The notes: generated by a model from the letters alone, not told the origin. A stretch of DNA of 16,527 bases from Phycisphaerae bacterium (GCA_013044065.1 JABEVA010000348.1:1-16527), one strand, 5' to 3'; positions 1 to 7,548 are shown, counted from the stretch's first letter. A program made the numbers and translations.

Positions 1-207
1 AAAAAAATCTTTACGGCGTTTGGTCGGTCCCTTAGACTTGTTAAGGTGAAAATGGCCGCCCCATTCAGCGATGTCCCGCCTACCCTTCGATGAACCTGGC
101 AGCCTCGCCACTCCATGGGCTTAAATTGAAAACCAATTCATCGCCAGCCGCCTCGCCCATCGACACGATTCCGACGACCAATTCGGCCTTGCGCCAAGCC
201 GCGACTT
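1..207. other. Unassigned left edge, possible right arm of a palindromic repeat
   Basis: No gene can be assigned with confidence. Positions 26-35 read GGTCCCTTAG, and TTACGGCG lies at 11-18. Both words resemble the end of the palindromic repeat described at 7609-7792 and 13439-13609, so a truncated copy could run off the left edge (weak). On the reverse strand a frame ending at TAG 80-82 is open back to about 301, is rich in GNN codons and has a balanced acidic/basic composition. It overlaps the lipoprotein gene and has no convincing start, so it is not called as a gene. The forward frame from 1 to the TGA at 91-93 is also open, but only 30 codons long. Confidence 0.3.
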
Positions 208-936
208 TTACGGCGAAGGCAGGTATGGTTCGGCCTGCGCAGTGGACAACCGTTTTAATAACACCGGCCGTTTCGGCAGCAGGTGGGCCAACGTACGCTT
301 ATTAAGAAAGGCGCGCAGCTTTTTCCGGCTTTGGAGAATGGTGGTCGGCACGGCAAAAGGAGCTTGATGGCCGTTTTGCGGCACCAGCAGTGGATATAGT
401 GCCAGTCGATTGGGCGAAACCTTACGAAGTTTAACGAGAAAAAATATTCGTGCCATTCCGCTGGTACGTGCAGACGCCAGCCCCGCCTTTTTCAAGGCGG
501 CGGCATAGTTCGTCGGCTGGCCGACCGGGTTATGCGTTTGCCACCAGGCTTCCATGGCCGGGGAATATATAAACCGCGGATCCATAGATCGGCAACTCAT
601 CCACCATCGGCCATGGAGTTGGGTCAGGCTGCCGATAAACGTTCCGGTCAATTCCGCCCGGAGCTTTTGTCGGCCACCTGGTGAGGCCGCTGGTCTGAAC
701 TTGCAGCAGGTTATGAGAAATCTCCTTTTGCCCAGGGGATAGACAAATACAATTGGCTGCACCGGCTGGTGGACCCCATGAGGTTGCAATTGCCACACCC
801 CCAGCAGGTTTTTGTTCTGGAAGGCATTGCCTCGCAAGACCAAAGATCGATTGAGCGCCAGGGGTGCGCGACAACCCGCCCAGACGACCAAAATGCCGGC
901 TGCGGCAGTCAGGTGGATTCGGGAGAGCAAGTTCAT
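208..936 (-). CDS. Putative lipoprotein with lipocalin-like GxW start
   Basis: Encodes about 242 residues of unknown function, probably anchored in a membrane. The N-terminus is a basic residue, a hydrophobic stretch and a lipobox (V-W-A-G-C, Cys22), so export and lipidation by the Lgt/Lsp route are predicted. Right after it, residues 45-48 (LGVW) resemble the opening strand of lipocalin-like or TIGR03067-type planctomycete domains; that comparison is an inference from the motif alone. The frame is open to a start at 1083, but ATG 936 puts the signal peptide exactly at the N-terminus and has a GGA-containing stretch (TTGGAAC) upstream. The protein is strikingly basic, with only about four acidic residues. 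The body could be partly a shadow frame, but the signal peptide and the regular C-terminus argue that the frame is real. Two dyads lie just upstream. Stop is TAA. Confidence 0.6.
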   Translation of the reverse strand: MNLLSRIHLTAAAGILVVWAGCRAPLALNRSLVLRGNAFQNKNLLGVWQLQPHGVHQPVQPIVFVYPLGKRRFLITCCKFRPAASPGGRQKLRAELTGTFIGSLTQLHGRWWMSCRSMDPRFIYSPAMEAWWQTHNPVGQPTNYAAALKKAGLASARTSGMARIFFLVKLRKVSPNRLALYPLLVPQNGHQAPFAVPTTILQSRKKLRAFLNKRTLAHLLPKRPVLLKRLSTAQAEPYLPSP

Positions 937-955
937 CAAAATAGTTCCAACAAAA

Positions 956-1002
956 GTTATAAAACCGTTGCCGTGGCAAGCCCAAGGACAGCTAAAACTG
1001 TC
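956..1002 (-). promoter_or_regulatory. Candidate promoter/operator with two dyads upstream of the lipoprotein
   Basis: On the reverse strand TATAAC (complement of 956-961) matches 5 of 6 bases of a sigma70 -10 box about 20 bases before the lipoprotein ATG. No good -35 box is seen. Just upstream are two perfect inverted repeats: TTGCC-GT-GGCAA (968-979) and GACAG-CTAAAA-CTGTC (987-1002). Their position over the core promoter would suit repressor or activator binding. The predicted leader would be very short. No regulator family is recognised. Confidence 0.3.
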
Positions 1003-1447
1003 TATTTTACAGCATCGCCCTTTTAGTTTCCATAGGCCAGGGTAGTTTTCGCTCGATCCCGACGATATCAAAGGAGCGGGCATTAAAAAAAAAGCGAAAG
1101 GGATTGAGATTTCAGTGCGGCCACCGGGATGAGCCGTGCCGCCTTCTCTCCGGCTGGAACCTCCCTAAGTCCATGAACAGAAGTTCCCGGCGGCTTAAGT
1201 TACCAGGCGGCTCCACTGTGGCGATGGCTCAAAGCAGCCTGGGTCCACTACCTGAAAAAAAAAGCGCAATTCCCTATTTTTCGTGATAGGGCGGTCAGAG
1301 TGGGCAAAATCAGGCCATTTGGCGTACAATATAGTATTGCCTGGTACCGCTTTTGTTGACGGGTGGCCCGGCAAATGATAGTTTCAATGCCAATGTGAAT
1401 TGGGCTGCACTCCGGAGCAGCCTGATTTGGCGATCAAGGAGTTTCTC
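1003..1447. other. Gene-free region upstream of the SH3b gene, with a foldable segment
   Basis: No convincing coding frame. Identical tracts of nine A plus GCG occur at 1085-1096 and 1255-1266, exactly 170 bases apart. Between them lie nested complementary segments: CCAGGC and GCCTGG at about 1204-1242, and GCCGCC with GGCGGC around 1138-1195 enclosing a GGAAC/GTTCC pair. On the reverse strand the outer segments GGGAATTG and CAATCCC could also close the whole structure. It could be a structured RNA on either strand, or a 5' leader element. No known riboswitch core, RNase P, SRP or 6S signature was recognised. TTGACG at 1356-1361 is the best -35-like box before the next gene, but its -10 is poor. 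Confidence 0.4.
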
Positions 1448-2971
1448 ATGCAATTCAGTTTGGCTGCTTTTGGTAATCGAAAAATTCTGTTGGCCGCAGC
1501 GGCGGTCGTGACTGGGTCGCTGGCTTATGGCTCCGTCGGGCTGTCCGCCCCGGCATCCACCACCACCAGCGGTACTCCCGCAGCACCCAATGCTGCCGTG
1601 CCCAGTGTTACCGTTCCAGTGCCCGCGGTTTCCGGATTGCCCGGGGTGGTTACAACGGCACCGACCACGGGCCAAGGCGCACAGACGCAGCCGGCCAAGC
1701 CGGCCAAGGGTAAGAAAAGGCCTCTTAGCGGCCTGGTCGGTTCCATTAACACCAGCAATGTCAATATTCGCAGCGGTCCGGGCTTGGCATATTATGCTCT
1801 GGGGCAACTGACGACCGGAGATATGGTCAAGGTCGTCGCAACTCGGAACGGCTGGGACGCCATTGATCCGCCGGTCGGTACGCTTTGTTATATTGCCAGG
1901 AAATTCGTGCATGTTGGATCAGACCCCACCAAGGGTCACGTTTCCGGAAATTACATTTTTGTGCGTGCCGCCAGTCGCTTGGCTCCCCGGTCGGATTATG
2001 CCGTGGTGAAAATTGTTTCCCGCGGCACTCGTGTTCATATTGTCGCAAGCACGCCGAGCTTTTATGTGATTCAGCCTCCGCGTGGCACTCATGTGTACGT
2101 GTTGGCAAAATTTGTGACATCGGCCGGGGCCCATGCTCAATATCTTGCCCCCAAGTTGCGGATGCCCGCCGGGTTTAAGGGGGCCACCTTGGCCGCTACG
2201 CTGGCGGCTGGAAACTCCGCTGTACTGGCTTCTTCGACGGCCAATACGCCGTCCAGCGTGACGACGCAACCGGTTTCTCCTGCGCTTCTGCCGGACCAGA
2301 CGGTACCGCTGCCGGTGAGTGGCGTAAATTCCGGTCAATCCAACCAGCCCCAGGTGGTTCCGCATGGATCGCCAAGGGCGGCTATGCCCAACTCGGCGAA
2401 GGTAGGACTGTTTTCCAAATTCAGCGCTTTGAACAGAAAAACCCAGTTGGAGTTCCAAAAACCGTTGCTGCAGCGGCGGCTTGAACCGTTGCTCCATGGC
2501 TACCAAGACCTGACCGCCGTGGCCGGTGCGCCCACCTGGATCAAGCAGGGTGTTGCGGCACGTATCCGTGTGCTCAAACGGGAGATCGCCATTCAAGAGC
2601 TTGTGGAATCCTCCCGTAAAGCGCCTCCGGTGAGTAAGGTCATTGCCCCGTATCAGCAGCAATGGAAGGAATCGCAGGCGCAGATTGCCCAAGCCATTGA
2701 TCACGCTCCTTATGTGGCCAAAGGTGTGTTGCGGACCAGCACGGCTCTTAAATCCAAATATGCACTGGTGAATCCAGCCAACGGCCGCGTGACTGCGTAT
2801 ATCGATCCGACCTCCCGCATTGCATTATCCAGGCTTTTGGGCGAGTACATCGGTGTTAAAGGGGCGGTCACGGGCGGCGGTACCGTGGTCAAGGTGATAC
2901 GCGTGGCCACAGCCACGCTTTTGCCCAAGCCAACGATCAGCCATCTTTCTGCAGGACAGCAGCATCCTTGA
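1448..2971 (+). CDS. Secreted SH3b-domain protein
   Basis: Encodes 507 residues. The start at 1448 is chosen because AAGGAG lies seven bases before it and an N-terminal signal sequence (basic residues, then an Ala/Val core ending near residue 34) follows immediately; the frame's first ATG at 1400 has no such features. A Pro/Thr/Ala-rich linker leads to two bacterial SH3-like modules at about 97-155 (with the typical N-I-R-S-G-P-G signature) and 165-223, each ending in an aromatic-Y-[IV]-[AL]-x-K-F-V motif. After a second low-complexity linker, an alpha-helical, Gln/Arg-rich stretch (about 320-415) precedes a C-terminal beta-rich module (about 420-492) with a YALV-P-GR-AYIDP and lGeYiGVkG pattern like planctomycete SH3/OB-like repeats. 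SH3b modules commonly bind cell-wall or envelope components; the actual ligand is unknown. It is transcribed alone, convergent with the MBL gene. Confidence 0.8.
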   Translation: MQFSLAAFGNRKILLAAAAVVTGSLAYGSVGLSAPASTTTSGTPAAPNAAVPSVTVPVPAVSGLPGVVTTAPTTGQGAQTQPAKPAKGKKRPLSGLVGSINTSNVNIRSGPGLAYYALGQLTTGDMVKVVATRNGWDAIDPPVGTLCYIARKFVHVGSDPTKGHVSGNYIFVRAASRLAPRSDYAVVKIVSRGTRVHIVASTPSFYVIQPPRGTHVYVLAKFVTSAGAHAQYLAPKLRMPAGFKGATLAATLAAGNSAVLASSTANTPSSVTTQPVSPALLPDQTVPLPVSGVNSGQSNQPQVVPHGSPRAAMPNSAKVGLFSKFSALNRKTQLEFQKPLLQRRLEPLLHGYQDLTAVAGAPTWIKQGVAARIRVLKREIAIQELVESSRKAPPVSKVIAPYQQQWKESQAQIAQAIDHAPYVAKGVLRTSTALKSKYALVNPANGRVTAYIDPTSRIALSRLLGEYIGVKGAVTGGGTVVKVIRVATATLLPKPTISHLSAGQQHP

Positions 2972-2995
2972 TGCGTGGCTGTATATCCGGACACT

Positions 2996-3024
2996 GCGGC
3001 CTCATCTTGACACCAATAGGCCGC
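2996..3024. terminator. Inverted repeat between convergent genes
   Basis: GCGGCC (2996-3001) and GGCCGC (3019-3024) can pair around a 17-base loop, and TTG-ACAC-CAA inside the loop may add a small inner stem. It lies in the 54-bp gap between the SH3b stop and the stop of the convergent MBL-fold gene, a position expected for a bidirectional terminator. There is no T tract on either side, so intrinsic termination is uncertain. Confidence 0.35.
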
Positions 3025-3025
3025 G

Positions 3026-3700
3026 TTAGAACCCGGCAATACGTGGATTAACGAACAAATTGTCGTGGCCCGGCACGATCAGGTCGGCGAGATTGTAAAG
3101 CTCGGTCAGACATTCCTGAGCCTGCTCAATGTCAAAACAACCGGGCAGTACACGCCCGTGAGCAAAATGCGCGGCTGTGGCCACAGCATCGCCGGCGATG
3201 ATCACGGTGCTGGTAGGTAGTTCCAACAGCAAACCACACTGGCCTGGTGTGAATCCAGGCAACGGAAAAATGCCCACAGCTTGAGTGATTTTGTCTGGTG
3301 CGGGCTTCACGCGCGCTAACAGAGATTTTTCGTCTTCAATGACCTTGCGATCATCGGAATTCGGAGGCACATGCACGGCGGCACGCTCCAGAGCTTGCTG
3401 GGCCGTCTGAATTTCACTTTCCAGCATCCACCAGGATGCATGGGCGAAAGCCGTCAGGGCCCGGCGATGGGCGGGCCTCCAGTTGGTCAAAAAGATGTCG
3501 GTAACGGCGGCAGCGTTGATTCCTGCCCGTTCCGTAATACGGGCTTCCAAGGCTTGTGCCGGCAAGGAAGGATCCACCAGAATCACGCGGTCGTTGTCCC
3601 TTACCAGAGTGGTGGTGGCGTGGGGTGTTCGCACGGCGTGCGTTTCCTGCCAGAATGGATTCTGTGAGAGAGTCCCAATACTGACCACAATTATTTCCAT
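3026..3700 (-). CDS. Metallo-beta-lactamase-fold protein with degenerate metal site
   Basis: Encodes 224 residues. The start at 3700 is preferred over the in-frame start at 3808 because AGGTGGGG precedes it by seven bases and the MBL fold begins directly (MEIIVVSIG). The architecture follows the MBL superfamily: T-T-x-L-V strand with D43, the strand-loop normally carrying HxHxDH at 72-78, a P-G-x-T-P-G segment at 148-153, IIAGDAV (D171) and VPGH (H212). The zinc site is largely lost. The HxHxDH motif reads N73-W-R75-P-A77-H78, so two His and the Asp are replaced, and the H of PGHTPG is F150. Only H78, D171 and H212 remain. The protein is therefore probably not a normal dinuclear hydrolase; it may be a single-metal or non-catalytic relative. 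It lies 183 bp downstream of the KS-like gene on the same strand, so it may be the last gene of that operon. Substrate unknown. Confidence 0.75.
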   Translation of the reverse strand: MEIIVVSIGTLSQNPFWQETHAVRTPHATTTLVRDNDRVILVDPSLPAQALEARITERAGINAAAVTDIFLTNWRPAHRRALTAFAHASWWMLESEIQTAQQALERAAVHVPPNSDDRKVIEDEKSLLARVKPAPDKITQAVGIFPLPGFTPGQCGLLLELPTSTVIIAGDAVATAAHFAHGRVLPGCFDIEQAQECLTELYNLADLIVPGHDNLFVNPRIAGF

Positions 3701-3883
3701 AGGATATCCCCACCTGTTTATCGCCGGAGCATTGTAAGGCGGAAACTGATTCCTGCCACCATGCGCTGACGCTGCACACCCGAAGTACAGTTTTGCGTTA
3801 TCCGCCATCGCGGTGCCGCAGGCATACTTTCACCCATCGGTCGGGTACCGGCGCGGCTCGGTGGTTTGGCCGGAATCCAGCGG

Positions 3884-4831
3884 CTAGATAGGATCCTGAG
3901 GCGTCACCTGGAAAAAGGTAATTTTCCGCGTTTGCCCGTGGTGTGCGTTTTCGTGCCAATATTCCGGTACCTCGGCTGACGCTGCAATATTCGCCAGAGT
4001 GTCGCGGCGGAATCTCGCCAGCGACCATGCCACACCCGCCGCCGCCCAATGTAGTGCCCCATCCGTGGGATAGGGTCCTTGGTGCACCACCGGCTCTGTG
4101 CTGGATGGTTTGTTGCCTGCGGCCACCGGGCCAATTTCAACACCAACCTCTGTGGCGGGCACAGCCGCGTTGACACTCACCACGGCCGCCACCGCCCCGC
4201 CGTGCGGGGCAACGGAAAAGCGAGAAAACTGCGAGCGATGCAGATTCCGCGCGGCACGGCGGCACAAATCCACAGCCACCGAAGCCGGCTGATCGGCCCA
4301 ACATACTACCACGGCATCCGCCTGGCCAACGCGCAACAAATCATCGGCCCGTTCCAGCGCCGAGCACACCGGCCAGGCATCATGTACCAACGTTTGGCAC
4401 GGGCCGTGGATGCCGAAATGAATTGCCGCCAGCGCAGTAGGGCTGGAATGGACGGAACGGCTAAAGTGCCGGGGGGAGGCAAATCGTCCGCCATCAGCCC
4501 ACATGCTTTCCAAATACGCCATGGTGGAATCCACTTGTCCCCAAGCGCTGTATAAGAGCAGCGCAATGCGGTCGCTGGGTACAACGCCCTGATCTAAATG
4601 AGCCGTATGCCAGGCCTGAGTTATGGCTGAAATTGCCAGTCGGCTTACCGGATCCAGGCTCTCAATCATGGCCGTATCGCCTGCATAATCCGGCCCCGCC
4701 TCCACATGCCTGGAATCCGCGGGGCCGCTATGCCCCTGGGTTTTGAGCAAGGCAATGCCATTGCGCAATTGATCAATCGAAGCCCATGTGCTGGTGCATA
4801 CACCCAGGGAGTGCACACGAAGCAGACTCAT
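3884..4831 (-). CDS. Beta-ketoacyl synthase-like protein lacking the catalytic Cys (chain-length-factor-like)
   Basis: Encodes 315 residues resembling an N-terminal thiolase-fold ketoacyl synthase half (the PF13723 type found in aryl polyene and related clusters). The nucleophile region aligns around residues 143-159: the usual T-A-C-S turn reads H-D-A152-W153-P, so no Cys sits at the nucleophile position (C156 is out of register). The segment after it (LERADDLLRVGQADAVVV) is a typical KS helix and strand. The C-terminal His-containing half is absent or unrecognisable. By analogy with KS-beta/CLF subunits, it probably pairs with the intact KS encoded immediately upstream and shapes chain length; this is inference. 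ATG 4829-4831 overlaps the upstream stop (ATGA), and AAAGGAG stands seven bases before it, so translation is probably coupled with the KS. Confidence 0.75.
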   Translation of the reverse strand: MSLLRVHSLGVCTSTWASIDQLRNGIALLKTQGHSGPADSRHVEAGPDYAGDTAMIESLDPVSRLAISAITQAWHTAHLDQGVVPSDRIALLLYSAWGQVDSTMAYLESMWADGGRFASPRHFSRSVHSSPTALAAIHFGIHGPCQTLVHDAWPVCSALERADDLLRVGQADAVVVCWADQPASVAVDLCRRAARNLHRSQFSRFSVAPHGGAVAAVVSVNAAVPATEVGVEIGPVAAGNKPSSTEPVVHQGPYPTDGALHWAAAGVAWSLARFRRDTLANIAASAEVPEYWHENAHHGQTRKITFFQVTPQDPI

Positions 4832-6102
4832 GCCGGTGCTCCTTTCCTGGCGGGCCTGCCATGGTCCATCTCGACTTGCCGGGAAAAGACCAGGGCTGTG
4901 TTATTGCCGCCGAAAGCAAAATTACAAGAGAGCACCGCGTTCGTCCGCGCCGGTCGAGACTGCAGCACCAGCGGCAGGTTGCAAGCAACGTCGGCCTGTG
5001 CGAGCCCGGCGTTGGGAGGCAATAAGCCCGTGGCCATGGCCTGCAGGCAGATCGCCGCTTCTATCGCGCCGGCGGCGGCAAAGGTGTGACCAGTCAACCG
5101 CTTGGTGGAACTCATCGGCGGAACGGGTGCTCCCAAAGCTCCAAACGCCGCGGAAATCGCCCGGGCCTCCATGGCATCATTGTCACGCGTACCGGTACCG
5201 TGTGCATTGATATATCCGATGTCTCCGGGACTCAGGCCGGACTCGCGAACGGCTGATGTAATCGCGGCCGCGGCCCATTGCCCGCTGGGTTCCGGAGCGG
5301 TGATATGGTGGGCGTCACAGGTGGCTCCAAAGCCACGTACATAGCCGATGGGTTGGGCTCCACGGGCTTTGGCATGAGCCGGCGATTCCAACACCAACAA
5401 GGCCGCGCCTTCGCCTACTGTAATGCCACGGCGCTGGGCATCAAATGGTTGGCACCCATTGGGGGCTACCAGTCGCAGGCTGTTAAATCCAGAGAGCAGT
5501 AAACGGCACAGTGCTTCGGTGCCACCGGCCAGCGCCATTTGCACACGCCCCAGCCCAATAGCGTCGCAGGCCGCACCAATCGCCATGGCCGATCCGACGC
5601 ACGTACTTAGAAACAAGATGCGGGGGCCGGTCAGGCGATGGCGGCGGGCGATAAACGCCAAAACCTCGTAGGGTTGAATACGCCGCATGAGCCGGGTATC
5701 AGTCCGCTCCGGATTCTCCCGGTATTGCCGGTGGAACTGCTCACTTTTATCCATGCCACAAACGGTGGTGGCCAGAAACAGTCCCATTGCTTGCGATGCC
5801 CGGCCCAAGCGCCGGGGCAGCCCCGCGCTGGTGAGAGCCTCGTCGGCGGCCAGGGCCGCAAGCTGTTGCGTGCGGGCCAGGGAGGCCCAAAGGGTGGCGG
5901 GAAGATCGTCTGGACGAGGTAAGTCTCCACACGAGGCCACCAGCAATGGCCCCAGATTGTCGCTCGGATCTTCGCTCCAGGGGCGCAGCGCCTTACCTGC
6001 GGCGGTAATGCCTCCCCAGGAATCCCGCAGCGACTTTCCCTGTGCGGAAATCATGGATAGGCCGGTGACAGCAATTGGAGTAAATAAGGTTTTTTCATTC
6101 AT
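4828..6102 (-). CDS. Beta-ketoacyl-ACP synthase (KAS II / type II PKS KS-like)
   Basis: Encodes 424 residues, the usual length for FabF-type enzymes. The full condensing-enzyme catalytic set is visible: Cys168 in LSTCVGSA, His301 in NAHGTGT, Lys334 and His339 in S-T-K-R-L-T-G-H. The glycine-rich C-terminal NFAFGGNN motif is also present. It would load acyl chains from an ACP and condense them with malonyl-ACP by decarboxylative Claisen chemistry. The frame is open to 6258, but ATG 6102 gives the expected N-terminus (PIAVTGLSM) and has GGAG ten bases upstream. A tiny out-of-frame ATG-TAT-GAA-TGA (6106-6095) overlaps this start and could tune initiation. Its neighbours, a halogenase-like flavoprotein upstream and a KS-like partner overlapping downstream, point to a secondary-metabolite KS rather than the housekeeping FabF. 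No ACP is in the window. Confidence 0.88.
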   Translation of the reverse strand: MNEKTLFTPIAVTGLSMISAQGKSLRDSWGGITAAGKALRPWSEDPSDNLGPLLVASCGDLPRPDDLPATLWASLARTQQLAALAADEALTSAGLPRRLGRASQAMGLFLATTVCGMDKSEQFHRQYRENPERTDTRLMRRIQPYEVLAFIARRHRLTGPRILFLSTCVGSAMAIGAACDAIGLGRVQMALAGGTEALCRLLLSGFNSLRLVAPNGCQPFDAQRRGITVGEGAALLVLESPAHAKARGAQPIGYVRGFGATCDAHHITAPEPSGQWAAAAITSAVRESGLSPGDIGYINAHGTGTRDNDAMEARAISAAFGALGAPVPPMSSTKRLTGHTFAAAGAIEAAICLQAMATGLLPPNAGLAQADVACNLPLVLQSRPARTNAVLSCNFAFGGNNTALVFSRQVEMDHGRPARKGAPA

Positions 6103-6158
6103 ACATGATCTGCTCCGGCCAACCTGCGCCAACCCGGCATCCAGCCATTCAAGTCGAG

Positions 6159-7439
6159 TCAGGTTGAAACCGTCGTCGGCGTTGCCGCGGGGATGCCTGG
6201 AGTTGAACTCCAGTCGCTTCGACCTACGGCTGCAACCAGCGGGTTGTTTTGGTCCCACACCCGCCCGGCGAGAATCGAAGTCACGGCGCTGCGCATGGGC
6301 GGGGGCTGATGGCGGGAAAAGAATAAGTTTCGCACCAGATCACGCTGGTAAAACCGGCGAACAAAAGATTCAAACACGCGCAGGCCGTCAGCCATAAATT
6401 GCCGATGCCGCTGCAATGGTTCGGGCGAATTGCCGCTGAAGGATTCCGCAACGGCCTGGGCACCGCGCTGTGCGCTGATGAGGGCCAGAAATAAGCCGCT
6501 GGAAAAAATTGGATCCAAAAATCCTCCGGCATCGCCGACCGTCAGGCCATAACGGCAGGTCAAAGGCCGGCAACGATAACTATAGCCGGCACAGACTCGG
6601 TACGGCTGCTGGGCCTCCAATGGTCTAAGCCGCTGGGCCAAGGTGGAGCTTTCTTCAATTGCTGCGGCAAATTGCTGCTGCGGGCTTAGTCCCGACCGCA
6701 GGCCTGTTCTTTTTAAAACCACCCCGACACTGGTGATATCGCCGGGTAGTGGAATAAGCCAGATCCATCCATGTTCTATCAGATGCATGGTCAGGTATGC
6801 TCGCTCATGGGCATGGGCGGTGGGCAGACCTGAAAAATAGGTGTAGATGGCCAGACGGCCGAAATCCGGCAACATTTCCACGCCATCCTGTTGCCGGGCC
6901 AGTTTGGCCGCGGCACCGGAGGCATCGACGAGAAAATCGGCGGTGACCCAGGAGCCATCTGCCAGTGTGACGCGTATTGGCTGTCGGTCTGCTTCGGCCT
7001 GGGCCACCGGGGCGTCCTCCATAAATTCGCAGCCGTTGCTGATGGCCGTGTGTTTAAGCTGGGTATCAAATTCCTCGCGGTTGACATTAAAAGTGGGTGG
7101 AATGGGATCGCTTGGCAATCCAAACGCAAAGGTCTCCAGCCGCCGGCTCTGCGGATCAAAAAATCGTGCCCCATATTTAGGTTGGTGGTGTTGCAACATC
7201 ACCGTCATGTCCAGGCCTAATTCAGCGAGCACCGGCATTCCTGCGGGCAGCATCGACTCACCGATGTGGTGACGTGGGTGGCGCAGCGCTTCGAGAATGA
7301 GCACGCGATAGCCACGTCGCGCCAAAAAAGTGCCGGTAGCACTGCCCGCCGGACCGCCCCCGATGACGATCACGTTGTAATGTGAGTACTGGGGCTTCAT
7401 GGCGGCATTTTCGCTGGCGTTGGAGAAAATAACAACCAT
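6159..7439 (-). CDS. FAD-dependent halogenase/dehydrogenase-like protein
   Basis: Encodes 426 residues. An N-terminal Rossmann fold with GGGPAGS (27-33) binds FAD. HHIGESMLP (57-65) is the conserved segment after the first beta-alpha unit in flavin-dependent halogenases and geranylgeranyl-reductase-like enzymes. GWIWLIP (224-230) fits the WxWxIP halogenase motif, and G-G-F-L-D-P-I-F-S-S-G (305-315) fits the Fx.Px.Sx.G motif described for these halogenases. Whether it halogenates is open: the lysine used by tryptophan halogenases cannot be placed with certainty (K88 in QPKYG is a candidate), and many relatives are simple oxidoreductases. Start at 7439 has AGGA four bases upstream; ATG 7400, nearer to the Rossmann strand, has no SD but gives a more usual N-terminus. 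The KS gene follows after 56 bp on the same strand, so this is probably the first gene of the operon. Confidence 0.8.
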   Translation of the reverse strand: MVVIFSNASENAAMKPQYSHYNVIVIGGGPAGSATGTFLARRGYRVLILEALRHPRHHIGESMLPAGMPVLAELGLDMTVMLQHHQPKYGARFFDPQSRRLETFAFGLPSDPIPPTFNVNREEFDTQLKHTAISNGCEFMEDAPVAQAEADRQPIRVTLADGSWVTADFLVDASGAAAKLARQQDGVEMLPDFGRLAIYTYFSGLPTAHAHERAYLTMHLIEHGWIWLIPLPGDITSVGVVLKRTGLRSGLSPQQQFAAAIEESSTLAQRLRPLEAQQPYRVCAGYSYRCRPLTCRYGLTVGDAGGFLDPIFSSGLFLALISAQRGAQAVAESFSGNSPEPLQRHRQFMADGLRVFESFVRRFYQRDLVRNLFFSRHQPPPMRSAVTSILAGRVWDQNNPLVAAVGRSDWSSTPGIPAATPTTVST

Positions 7440-7458
7440 GCCATCCTGCGGCTTGGGG

Positions 7459-7477
7459 GGCGGGCGTCTCGCCCGCC
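7459..7477. repeat. Short perfect GC palindrome
   Basis: GGCGGGCG-TCT-CGCCCGCC forms a perfect 8-bp stem with a 3-base loop. It lies 20 bases upstream of the flavoprotein start, in its probable 5' leader. The form is typical of dispersed REP-like hairpins, but only one copy is visible here, so that identity is an inference. As RNA it could hinder or shape translation of the operon's first gene. Confidence 0.5.
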
Positions 7478-7519
7478 GTCTCCCACTGACCGCTGAATGC
7501 CGAATGCTGAGGGCTTAGT

Positions 7520-7548
7520 TTGGCTGAATTGACACCGGCTGCTATAGT
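7520..7548 (+). promoter_or_regulatory. Weak candidate promoter toward ychF
   Basis: TTGGCT (7520-7525) and TATAGT (7543-7548) are separated by 17 bases and each match 4-5 of 6 sigma70 consensus positions. A transcript from here would carry a leader of about 250 bases containing the palindromic repeat before ychF. TTGACA at 7529-7534 is only eight bases from the same -10 box, so it cannot serve as its -35. Confidence 0.25.

Noticed and set aside
90..305. Forward open frame at the left edge
   Set aside because: Contains a single acidic residue, lacks a ribosome binding site and mirrors a better-composed reverse frame; most likely antisense.
530..985. Alternative reverse frame over the lipoprotein gene
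   Set aside because: Lacks a signal peptide or domain pattern, while the chosen frame has a clean lipobox.
1085..1100. Reverse-strand T9 tract as a rho-independent terminator
   Set aside because: No stable GC hairpin stands directly before the T tract on the reverse strand.
1100..1260. Known riboswitch (TPP, cobalamin, c-di-GMP, fluoride) or 6S/SRP/RNase P RNA
   Set aside because: Isolated words resembled parts of these, but no complete conserved core could be laid out on either strand.
3701..3808. N-terminal extension of the MBL-fold protein to 3808
   Set aside because: The extra 36 residues do not fit the fold and the internal ATG has a good ribosome binding site.
7529..7548. TTGACA followed by TATAGT as a promoter
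   Set aside because: The boxes are only eight bases apart, far too close for sigma70.
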